From positions 1 to 8,392 of the forward strand of contig JAUIHJ010000357.1 in NCBI GenBank assembly GCA_030432015.1: DNA of 8,392 nt, given 5' to 3'. A model generated the notes under the pieces. The model was given only the letters and a program-made list of their open reading frames with translations. It did not search any database and was not told the DNA's origin. This DNA comes from a bacterium. Lineage in GTDB: Bacteria > Planctomycetota > Planctomycetia > Pirellulales > Pirellulaceae. Positions 1 through 6,079 of this stretch are shown piece by piece. Both the position numbers and the translations under genes were made by a program. The stretch's first letter is position 1; every line of letters starts with the position of its first letter.

Positions 1-208
1 GAGATTGAAATACAGCAAGCCTGAATCTCGTTTAACACGTCCGGATTAATGGCCCGTAACCTTGTTAAAAGCGATGCAGTTAACCCAGGCCTCCCAGGTC
101 TCCGATTTGATCCGCTTGTGTAATTCCCCCTGTCCGGTAAACTCGGCCCCTTCATGGTCTGCCTTGGTGTTCGAGGCGGGCCTTCCGACAGACCACGCTT
201 TAAGGTGA
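1..208. other. Left-edge region without a supported gene
   Basis: No reading frame here has both a credible start and a recognisable protein. Short plus-strand frames (ATG at 49, 24 codons; ATG at 74, 44 codons) lack Shine-Dalgarno sites. A minus-strand frame reading 327 to 46 overlaps the start of the next gene and has no start codon of its own inside this region; a short piece of it vaguely resembles YggX (see findings). The stretch presumably contains the promoter of the small gene at 209, but I could not pick a convincing -35/-10 pair. Confidence 0.5.
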
Positions 209-550
209 ATGGAGTTCAGAGGAATGCTTAAGAATGTAGTTCTTTTGGTGGGTGTTGTGGCAGTGCTTGCGGTTAGCAACGACGCACAAGCCCGTGGTTT
301 CCGGCGGTCCCGAGGTAGCTGCCCCAATGGCCAGTGCTACGCTGCGGTTCCCGCTACGCCCGCAACCGGCGGTGGTGCGGCAGTGGAAGCGAGCCCGGCG
401 GTCGAAGCGCCCGCTGACGAGACGCCCGTGCCTCCCGCGGTCGACGCGGCGGTCATCCAGGACGGATCGAATGTGTCGGTGAGCTATCGGGCGACGAACG
501 TGCGTTTCGGACGTGCGGCCTTTCGCGGCCGTTACTTTCGCCGCTGGTAG
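209..550 (+). CDS. Small secreted protein of unknown function with CPNGQC motif
   Basis: I do not recognise a named family. The 113-residue product begins with a signal peptide: a hydrophobic core at about residues 9-22 and a plausible signal peptidase I site after A-Q-A (residue 28). The mature part has three zones: an Arg-rich start with a Cys pair (C38 and C43 in CPNGQC), a low-complexity Ala/Pro/Val/Glu segment (about 45-82) with net negative charge, and a short C-terminal block (94-113) rich in Arg and aromatics, ending in RYFRRW. Small exported proteins with CPxGxC-like motifs are, from memory, common in Planctomycetes and uncharacterised. The start is ambiguous: ATG 209 has AAGG three bases upstream, while in-frame ATG 224 (beginning MLKNVV) would give a more typical signal peptide but its AGAGG lies too close. 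An intrinsic terminator follows, so it is probably monocistronic. An envelope role is inference only. Confidence 0.75.
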   Translation: MEFRGMLKNVVLLVGVVAVLAVSNDAQARGFRRSRGSCPNGQCYAAVPATPATGGGAAVEASPAVEAPADETPVPPAVDAAVIQDGSNVSVSYRATNVRFGRAAFRGRYFRRW

Positions 551-574
551 GCAGCCGATTGATCAACACGAACA

Positions 575-605
575 GGGAGAGCCACCGCGGCTCTCCTTTT
601 TTTTT
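575..605 (+). terminator. Intrinsic (Rho-independent) terminator
   Basis: A perfect 8-bp stem GGAGAGCC (576-583) / GGCTCTCC (589-596) with loop ACCGC is followed at once by nine T residues (597-605). It lies 25 bases after the stop codon of the small secreted protein gene and separates it from the pectate lyase gene. Confidence 0.93.
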
Positions 606-611
606 GCCTTC

Positions 612-640
612 CTGACCCGGCCATCGCCAACCGGTAGATT
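612..640 (+). promoter_or_regulatory. Candidate sigma70-type promoter of the pectate lyase gene
   Basis: CTGACC (612-617) and TAGATT (635-640) each match four of six consensus positions and are separated by 17 bases. Transcription would start near 647, giving a leader of about 33 bases. The box pair sits just after the terminator, where a promoter is needed, but both hexamers are weak matches. Confidence 0.3.
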
Positions 641-666
641 AAGGTGTCTGACTTTGCACCTTGATC
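637..666. promoter_or_regulatory. Inverted repeat, candidate operator or leader hairpin
   Basis: GATTAAGGTG (637-646) and CACCTTGATC (657-666) are inverted copies matching at 9 of 10 positions (the exception would be a T-G pair in RNA), with a 10-base spacer. The half-site centres are 20 bp apart, two helical turns, as in many dimeric repressor operators. The left arm overlaps the candidate -10 box, and the right arm ends two bases before the AGGAGG Shine-Dalgarno (669-674). It could act as a DNA operator or as an RNA hairpin next to the ribosome binding site. Confidence 0.45.
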
Positions 667-679
667 TCAGGAGGTTGCC

Positions 680-2107
680 ATGCGTTTCGCTGTCATGGGG
701 TTGTTGCTTGCGGCGATGGGTGGGCTGCACGTGCACGACGCGTCGGCCCAGGAATTGACGCGTGCCGAGGCCGAAGATGCCTTACGCCGCGCCGTGGCTT
801 TTTTTCGCGAACACGTCGGGACCAACGGCGGCTACCTGTGGCGGTACAGTGCCGATCTGAAAGTTGGCGAGGGTGAAGGTGCCGCGCTATCAACGACTGC
901 CTGGGTTCAACCGCCCGGTACGCCAACCGTCGGCGACGCTTACCTGTCGGCTTATTCTCTGACCAGCGATCCGAATTGCTTCGAGGCGGCCCTCGAAACC
1001 GCGTTGGCGCTTGCCAAAGGGCAATTGGAATCGGGCGGCTGGGACTATCGCATAGAGTTTCAGTCGCAGCGCCAGAAGTATCGCTATCGTTTGGATCCTG
1101 ATCGACCGTCAGCCCGAAATGTGACCACCTTGGACGACGATGTGACGCAATCTGCGTTACGGTTCTTGATGCGCACCGACGCAGCAGCCGAATTCAAGAA
1201 CGATCAGATTCATGACGCGGTGATCTATGCGCTGAAACGTTTGGAGCACGCCCAGTACCCCAATGGTGCGTGGCCCCAGCGGTTTAGCGAACCGCCGGCT
1301 GCCGAGAAATTCCCGGCTCGACCGGCCGCGTACCCTGACGCATGGCCCCGCACCTACCCCAGCATCGACTATCGATCCTTCTACACGTTCAATGACAACA
1401 CATTGGCCGATATGATTGAGACGCTCTTCTTGGCGGCTGCGATTTACAACGAGCCACACTACCAGGCGCTGGCCGAGAAGGCAGGAGGTTTTATCCTGTT
1501 AGCGCAGATGCCCCAACCGCAACCAGCGTGGGCTCAGCAATACAACGTCCAGATGCATCCCGCGTGGGCGCGGCGCTTCGAGCCGGCGGCGGTGACCGGC
1601 GGCGAGTCGCAGGGCATCCTGAAGACCCTCTTGAAACTTTACCAGTGGACGGGCGATGCCAAGTACCTGGAGCCGATTCCTCGAGCACTTGTTTACTTGA
1701 AGAAATCTCAATTGCCGGATGGACGATTGGCTCGGTTTTATGAGCTCAAGACGAATCGACCTCTGTACTTCACCAGGCAATATGAGCTCACTTACGACGA
1801 CAACGATCTTCCCACTCACTACGGCTTTAAGGTCAATTCGTCGCTGGACGCCATCCAAGCGACCTATGATCGCATCAAGGAAAGTCCGCCGCGGCCATTG
1901 CGGGTCGAAGAGAAACGCACCGTCAAGCTGACCTCCTCGTTGACCCGCCAAGCCCGCGCGGTCGTCGATGCATTGGACCGGCGGGGTGCCTGGGGCGAAG
2001 CGGGCACGCTGCGAACGGTCGAGTCCTACGCCGGGCCCGTCGTCGAATCCCGGACGTTCGCCCGGAACGTCGAGATTCTTGCGCGTTTCATCGCAGCGCA
2101 GCCGTGA
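680..2107 (+). CDS. Secreted pectate lyase, PelA/Pel-15E type (polysaccharide lyase family 10-like)
   Basis: Predicted exported enzyme that would cleave polygalacturonate by beta-elimination in the periplasm or outside the cell. The 475-residue protein has a signal peptide (core about 4-16, cleavage after A-S-A, residue 23). Family-like motifs follow in order: GGWDYRI (119-125), LDDDVTQS (151-158), NGAWPQR (195-201), FYTFNDNTLADM (234-245), MPQPQPAWAQQYN (277-289), PAWARRFEP (294-302) and TGGES (307-311). These are characteristic of the helical-barrel pectate lyases known from Azospirillum PelA and the PL10 catalytic module. The start is firm: AGGAGG at 669-674 is five bases from ATG 680. The C-terminal ~75 residues after GFKVNSS are less conserved in my memory and may be an extension. 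Planctomycete paralogues of this family are numerous, so the exact substrate is uncertain. No other pectin-degradation gene is adjacent. Control is probably through the inverted repeat just upstream. Confidence 0.88.
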   Translation: MRFAVMGLLLAAMGGLHVHDASAQELTRAEAEDALRRAVAFFREHVGTNGGYLWRYSADLKVGEGEGAALSTTAWVQPPGTPTVGDAYLSAYSLTSDPNCFEAALETALALAKGQLESGGWDYRIEFQSQRQKYRYRLDPDRPSARNVTTLDDDVTQSALRFLMRTDAAAEFKNDQIHDAVIYALKRLEHAQYPNGAWPQRFSEPPAAEKFPARPAAYPDAWPRTYPSIDYRSFYTFNDNTLADMIETLFLAAAIYNEPHYQALAEKAGGFILLAQMPQPQPAWAQQYNVQMHPAWARRFEPAAVTGGESQGILKTLLKLYQWTGDAKYLEPIPRALVYLKKSQLPDGRLARFYELKTNRPLYFTRQYELTYDDNDLPTHYGFKVNSSLDAIQATYDRIKESPPRPLRVEEKRTVKLTSSLTRQARAVVDALDRRGAWGEAGTLRTVESYAGPVVESRTFARNVEILARFIAAQP

Positions 2108-2125
2108 TGTTCCGGCACGGGACAC

Positions 2126-2151
2126 CGATGGCCCGCGACGATGGCCCGCGA
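2126..2151. repeat. Perfect 13-bp tandem duplication
   Basis: The unit CGATGGCCCGCGA occurs twice head to tail (2126-2138 and 2139-2151) with no mismatch. It fills most of the 48-bp gap between the convergent pectate lyase and DUF2007 genes. It looks like a simple slippage duplication; no stem or T-tract makes it a terminator. Confidence 0.85.
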
Positions 2152-2155
2152 AGTT

Positions 2156-2380
2156 CTACTTCTGGCGGAATTCCGCCAAGACGGCATCAGCCCGTTCGGC
2201 TTCGTCTTCCGGGACGACGACAGCAACGTCGCCCGGCGCTTCGGCGCGAAACCCAGCGGTGGGGCCGCCCACGGCCATCGCTTTGATGCCGGCGGCTTCG
2301 AGCGCAGAGACGATGACCGCTGCCTCGAAGTCGGTAGGAACTCTGGTAACGACGTGGGGTCGGTGTGGGTCGGAGGTCAT
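2156..2380 (-). CDS. DUF2007 family small protein (putative signal transducing protein)
   Basis: A 74-residue cytoplasmic protein that matches the pattern of DUF2007 (Pfam PF09413): an opening beta strand VVTRVPTDFEA (10-20), a helix AAVIVSALEAAGIKA (20-34) that reads like the family's '..EA..v...LE..GI.a' signature, a strand pair around 35-55, VAVVVPEDEAERA (52-64) and a closing helix DAVLAEFRQ (65-73). The fold is the ferredoxin-like one also seen in GlnB-type signalling proteins, hence the family name, but no biochemical function is established. Length is normal for a stand-alone member. No strong Shine-Dalgarno precedes ATG 2380. The gene is convergent with the pectate lyase and divergent from the helicase (138 bp apart). 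A plus-strand frame across the same bases has no recognisable protein, so I assign coding to the minus strand. Confidence 0.85.
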   Translation of the reverse strand: MTSDPHRPHVVTRVPTDFEAAVIVSALEAAGIKAMAVGGPTAGFRAEAPGDVAVVVPEDEAERADAVLAEFRQK

Positions 2381-2419
2381 GGCAAATCATTTCTCGGTGG
2401 TCCTCGAATTGGTTGCGAT

Positions 2420-2447
2420 ATTGTACGCTGACGCATTGCCCTGTCCA
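2420..2447 (-). promoter_or_regulatory. Candidate sigma70 promoter of the DUF2007 gene
   Basis: Reading the minus strand, TGGACA (2447-2442) and TACAAT (2425-2420) each match the -35 and -10 consensus at five of six positions, with a 16-base spacer. Transcription would begin near 2413, leaving a leader of about 33 bases before ATG 2380. This is the best promoter match in the window. Confidence 0.5.
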
Positions 2448-2518
2448 TCACAATCGGGCCGCCACGAGCGGGGGCAACTACAACCAACAGACCAACTTGA
2501 CTCAGGTTCTCGCCTGCG

Positions 2519-4648
2519 ATGGCACTGATCCACCTTGACGCCCTGCCGCCAAAGACGACCAAAGGGACGATCGTCCGCCTGGTGGTCCAATTGGGAGAAA
2601 TGGACCGAAATCGCATCGGCACCGTGGAAGTCCACGGCCGATCCGCCACCATTGAAGTGCCCGACTCGTGGGGGCATCGAGTGGCCAAGGCGATTGATGG
2701 CTCGAATCTTGCGAACCGCTTGATCCGCGCCTGGTGCGAAACGGCTGGAGAGGACGACGACGGTCACCTTGCACATCTCATGCGTTTGCTGGAGCTTGAA
2801 GGTGCTGCCGAAGCCGAGCAGATGCGGCGGCAACGCGACCGGCTTTCTGCCAGCGACGCGGAACAATCGGGCCTGAGCTTGATTAATTTGACGGTCCGCG
2901 ATCAGGAATCGGGATTGGGTGGTCGCTTTATCCTGGAACTCTGCAAGCGGGGGAGTCCGAGCCCCAGGCTCCCCTGGTCGCGATTGGGCATCGGTTCGCC
3001 GGTTGTGCTGAGTGAGCGCGATCAGGCGGCGACAACATGGCGGGGCGTGATCAGCAATCGCTTTGCGACCGCGGTCAAAGTCGCACTCAGCACGGTGCCC
3101 GAGTTTTCCGCCGAGCGTCCTGTGCTCCGCTTGGATCTGGCCAACGACGAGATTGGCCGCCAGCGTCAGCGCGTGGCCCTGCAGCGAGCTCGCAGCGCCC
3201 ACGCTGATCGCCTGGCCACGGTCCGAGACGTGCTGCTGGGCGAAACGCCGCCATCGTTCGAATCGTCGCCCGAACTCCGCCCGTCGCCGGCAGCGTTGAA
3301 CGAAGCTCAGCAATCCGCTGTGCAATTCGGACTCGAGGCCAGCGATGTGGCCGTCATTCACGGACCGCCCGGCACCGGCAAGACGACCACGATTGTGGAA
3401 CTAATTCGACAGGCGGTGGCGGAGGGAAATAAGGTGCTGGTTTGCGCGCCGAGTAACCTCGCGGTGGATAACGTTTTTGAACGCCTGCTGGCGGCTGGTG
3501 AAAAGGCGGTCCGCCTCGGGCACCCGGCTCGCGTTCTGCCGGAGCTCAGAGAGCACACGCTGGACTTGTTGGTCGATCGGCATCCCGACGTGCGGCTGGC
3601 GCGAAAGCTGGTCCGTGAAGCGTTTGCCCTCCGTGAGAAGGCGTCCAAGCACACACGGGCTCAACCCGTCGCTGGAGCCCGCCGCGCGTTGCGCGAAGAA
3701 GCGTCCCAACGCATCCACGATGCCCGTCGACTCGAAGCGCAAGCCGTGCAGCAGATTCTTGACCAGTCGACGATCCTCTGCGCGACTTTGACCGGCATCG
3801 ACAACGAAGTGCTCGGTAACCGCAGCTTTGATCTGGCCGTGGTCGACGAAGCGTGTCAGGCGACCGAGCCCGCGTGCTGGATTCCCGTGCTGCGCAGCGC
3901 ACGGATCATTCTGGCAGGCGACCATTGCCAGCTACCTCCGACCGTGGTTTCGCGCGAGGCCGCTCGCCAGGGATTTAACGTCAGCCTGCTCGAACGCATG
4001 ATGCATCGATACGGTGACACGATCGCCCGCCAGTTGCGCGTGCAATACCGAATGCATCGCGCGATCATGGAGTTCTCCTCGGACGAATTCTATGACGGGT
4101 CGTTGATTGCCGATCCTCTGGTGGCGGACCACCGGCTTGCCGACCTTCCGGGCGTGGAAATGAACCCGTTCACCGCCACACCGCTACACTATGTCGATAC
4201 GGCGGGTGCCAGCTATGACGAACAGATCGAGCCGGACGGTGAGAGTCGCTTGAATGAACAGGAAGCGGCGCTGGTGGTTCGTAAAGTGACCCAACTGTTG
4301 GAGATGGGGGTGACGGCCGATCAGATCGCGGTGATCTCACCCTATTCGGCTCAGGTCCGCCTGTTACGAAAACTGCTCGATGCCGAGGGATTGGAAATCG
4401 ACACGGTGGACGGTTTTCAAGGTCGAGAGAAGGAAGTCGTGGTGATCTCGCTGGTTCGCTCCAACACCACGGGCGAAATCGGATTCCTGGCGGATGTGCG
4501 GCGGATGAATGTCGCCCTGACCCGCGCGCGTCGCAAACTGCTCGTGATCGGTGACAGTGCGACCATCGCCAATCACCCGTTCTATCAACGTTTGCTCGAA
4601 TACTTCGAGCTGATGTCAGCGTATCATTCGGTGTGGGAGGAGGACTAA
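2519..4648 (+). CDS. SF1 RNA/DNA helicase, UPF1/IGHMBP2 type, with DbpA-like N-terminal domain
   Basis: ATP-dependent helicase expected to translocate 5' to 3' on RNA or single-stranded DNA in the cytoplasm (family knowledge). All core motifs are present in 709 residues: Q-like LNEAQQSAV (260-268), Walker A GPPGTGKTT (282-290), Ia VLVCAPSNLAVDN (306-318), II VVDEACQ (441-447), III GDHCQLPP (467-474), IV-like QYRMH (509-513), V TVDGFQGRE (629-637), VI NVALTRARR (664-672). Residues 87-105 match the IGHMBP2 stalk (LLELE..AE) and 119-205 its 1B barrel (GLGGRF, RLDLAND). The R3H and AN1 zinc-finger parts of human IGHMBP2 are absent. Residues about 1-73 instead resemble the DbpA/CsdA RNA-binding domain (IGTVEVHGRSATIEVP at 33-48). 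The start is forced: an in-frame TGA at 2498 leaves ATG 2519 as the only ATG. The Shine-Dalgarno is weak (AGG at 2504). The helicase call is near certain; the substrate is inferred. Confidence 0.95.
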   Translation: MALIHLDALPPKTTKGTIVRLVVQLGEMDRNRIGTVEVHGRSATIEVPDSWGHRVAKAIDGSNLANRLIRAWCETAGEDDDGHLAHLMRLLELEGAAEAEQMRRQRDRLSASDAEQSGLSLINLTVRDQESGLGGRFILELCKRGSPSPRLPWSRLGIGSPVVLSERDQAATTWRGVISNRFATAVKVALSTVPEFSAERPVLRLDLANDEIGRQRQRVALQRARSAHADRLATVRDVLLGETPPSFESSPELRPSPAALNEAQQSAVQFGLEASDVAVIHGPPGTGKTTTIVELIRQAVAEGNKVLVCAPSNLAVDNVFERLLAAGEKAVRLGHPARVLPELREHTLDLLVDRHPDVRLARKLVREAFALREKASKHTRAQPVAGARRALREEASQRIHDARRLEAQAVQQILDQSTILCATLTGIDNEVLGNRSFDLAVVDEACQATEPACWIPVLRSARIILAGDHCQLPPTVVSREAARQGFNVSLLERMMHRYGDTIARQLRVQYRMHRAIMEFSSDEFYDGSLIADPLVADHRLADLPGVEMNPFTATPLHYVDTAGASYDEQIEPDGESRLNEQEAALVVRKVTQLLEMGVTADQIAVISPYSAQVRLLRKLLDAEGLEIDTVDGFQGREKEVVVISLVRSNTTGEIGFLADVRRMNVALTRARRKLLVIGDSATIANHPFYQRLLEYFELMSAYHSVWEED

Positions 4649-4848
4649 ACGACCGAGTGCAATTCGGCGACCATTCGGGACCGGCTCGTTATTCGCCGCC
4701 CATTAGGTTCAACTGCGGACAAACGGCCTGTCGGCGAGAAAGGTGCCTGTCCCGTTGACGGGGCGTGCGCTGCTGAATCACGCTCGGCCATTTAGCCGGC
4801 ACGGGTTGGCGTAATCCAGACCGACCGAGACGCCATCGCACGACGTGT
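4649..4848. other. Convergent intergenic region, helicase/nuclease
   Basis: Two hundred bases between genes that converge. I see no intrinsic terminator with a T-tract. There are two short GC-rich stems: CCCG/CGGG with loop TTGA near 4751-4762, and CGGC (4785-4788) / GCCG (4795-4798) with loop CATTTA. Neither is strong. A short sequence GAAAGGTGCCTGTCCC (4738-4753) resembles intergenic motifs I recall from planctomycete genomes, without proof. No gene seen. Confidence 0.4.
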
Positions 4849-5847
4849 TTACCGCTGCAGATCTCCGTCGGTGGGTAACGCGGCGACGCGTCCGATCTCG
4901 CCGCCTTCGTAGATGCTGAATTCAGCCCAGACCGGCAAGTGGTCAGAGACCTCCAGCGCTTCGTCGATGGTCAGGTTATACTCACGCATAAAATCGAAGA
5001 CCCCGGTCCGTCCGGTGAATTCGCGCGTGGCATTGGCGAAGAAGACCAGGTTGTCGTACTGTTTCGTGCCGCGGGTATTGGTCGGCACCCCCGAAATGGC
5101 CCAAGCGATATTTGGCGCGCGCCCCAGCTCGTCAAAGTGACGATCGTCGGCATTCAAGTCGCCCAGCAAGATAACATCGTCTTCGTTGCGACCATCGTCG
5201 CGAACCACGCGCATGACGTCATCCAGGACGTTGATCTCCGTGGCGACTTCATCCGGGTCGGTGTGGATGTTGACCAGCGAAAACGTAAACCCCTTGTCTG
5301 CCGGCGGGCCACGGACCCGAAACCAGCCGACCAGCGGTTCTCGATGTAGCAGGTCGTCGGGGTCATCGACGGTGTAGAGCTGTGGCCGATCCACTTCGAT
5401 GCTCGCCCGATCAAAGACGAAGGCATACTGCTCCTTGCTGGAACTGCGACCCAATCTTGGGCCAATCACGTAGTCGTATTGACGCCCACCGGCGTTGATC
5501 GCTTCGACAAACAGCGGCAGAATATCCTGGTCTTTCGCACGGATTTCCTGGATCGCGACCACATCAAAATTGCGGACGATTCTGGCAAGGATGTCGACAA
5601 CGATCGGTTTGTCGATCTTGCTGCGCCCGAAGACCTGGATGTTGAACGCTGCGATCCTGACCGTCTTGCCGTTGCGGACGACCGGCGGCGCGTTGCTCGC
5701 AATCGGGGTCGTTCCATCGGCGCTGCCCGTTTTATCACGGGGCGTGACTTTGACTTGATCCAGCCCATCGAGGCTGAAGTTCTGGAGAAAAAACCAGCCG
5801 CCGAGCGCGACAACCGCCGCGATCAGGGCGAAATTAGATTTACGCAC
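4849..5847 (-). CDS. Membrane-anchored DNase I-like endonuclease (endonuclease/exonuclease/phosphatase family)
   Basis: Predicted metal-dependent phosphodiesterase, most like DNase I, acting outside the cytoplasm. The 332-residue protein starts with a short basic end and one hydrophobic segment (about 6-21), a signal anchor or signal peptide, then a linker to residue 60. Catalytic-domain motifs: AFNIQVFG (67-74, N69), VAIQEIR (97-103, metal ligand E101), SKEQYAFVFDR (137-147, like the DNase I KEQY segment), HREP (168-171), VNIHTDPDEV (192-201, catalytic H195), LLGDLNADDRHF (227-238, D230 and N232), YDNLVF (264-269) and SDHLPVWAEF (301-310, D302/H303). All expected acid-base residues are present. 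The cysteines that form disulfides in animal DNase I are absent. The start is GTG 5847, backed by AGGGAGGGG on the minus strand (5860-5852), GGAGG six bases from the start. It converges with the helicase; no partner is evident. The substrate could be DNA or another phosphodiester, but the KEQY and HREP segments favour DNA. Confidence 0.9.
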   Translation of the reverse strand: MRKSNFALIAAVVALGGWFFLQNFSLDGLDQVKVTPRDKTGSADGTTPIASNAPPVVRNGKTVRIAAFNIQVFGRSKIDKPIVVDILARIVRNFDVVAIQEIRAKDQDILPLFVEAINAGGRQYDYVIGPRLGRSSSKEQYAFVFDRASIEVDRPQLYTVDDPDDLLHREPLVGWFRVRGPPADKGFTFSLVNIHTDPDEVATEINVLDDVMRVVRDDGRNEDDVILLGDLNADDRHFDELGRAPNIAWAISGVPTNTRGTKQYDNLVFFANATREFTGRTGVFDFMREYNLTIDEALEVSDHLPVWAEFSIYEGGEIGRVAALPTDGDLQR

Positions 5848-6079
5848 AAGGCCCCTCCCTGGGCAAATTCGGCTTCTTGCCTGAACGTCGCCGCGTGGCC
5901 GATGCCATTCAGCGACGGACTGCGAAGACTATCGCAAATGCGAGCCTGACCCTAGACCAATTCAGACCTGCTAGCTCTCATTCCCCGCGGCCCCATTGCT
6001 TGCCGACCGAACCTCGGACGCACTATATTGAATTGTGTCGCGGATCACCCCGTCGAGCGTTACTTGCCCTTAATACGCC
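5848..6079. other. Divergent intergenic region, nuclease/HEAT protein
   Basis: This stretch must carry the promoters for two diverging genes. It becomes about 420 bases long if the plus-strand gene really starts near 6266 rather than 6080. A plausible plus-strand promoter is listed separately. On the minus side I see only the nuclease Shine-Dalgarno (5852-5860) and no convincing -35/-10 pair. A short palindrome TGCGA (5921-5925) / TCGCA (5932-5936) is present but of the kind expected by chance. No gene seen. Confidence 0.45.
6000..6029 (+). promoter_or_regulatory. Candidate sigma70-type promoter of the TPR/HEAT protein gene
   Basis: TTGCCG (6000-6005, four of six matches) and TATATT (6024-6029, five of six matches) are separated by 18 bases. 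Transcription would start near 6036. It is the most AT-rich spot in the local sequence and lies upstream of the plus-strand gene. Confidence 0.4.

Noticed and set aside
1499..2125. Minus-strand open frame (208 codons) antisense to the pectate lyase
   Set aside because: No motif and no Shine-Dalgarno. It mirrors a coding frame with strong family signatures.
2141..2431. Plus-strand 96-codon frame opposite the DUF2007 gene
   Set aside because: The minus-strand protein fits a known family along its full length and has a good promoter; this frame fits nothing.
1968..2528. Plus-strand open frame spanning the lyase 3' end, the DUF2007 gene and the helicase start
   Set aside because: Overlaps three better-supported genes, is Ser/Arg/Ala-rich, and has no homology signal.
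2387..3361. Long minus-strand open frame (324 codons) antisense to the helicase
   Set aside because: No recognisable domain, Arg/His/Gln-rich shadow translation, and it runs across the N-terminal third of a gene whose opposite frame has clear family motifs. Long antisense frames are expected at this GC content.
4785..4798. Short CGGC/GCCG stem as a terminator between the convergent helicase and nuclease genes
   Set aside because: Only four base pairs and no T-tract on either strand.
5479..5949. Plus-strand 156-codon frame antisense to the nuclease
   Set aside because: Asp/Arg-rich shadow of a gene with all catalytic motifs on the other strand.
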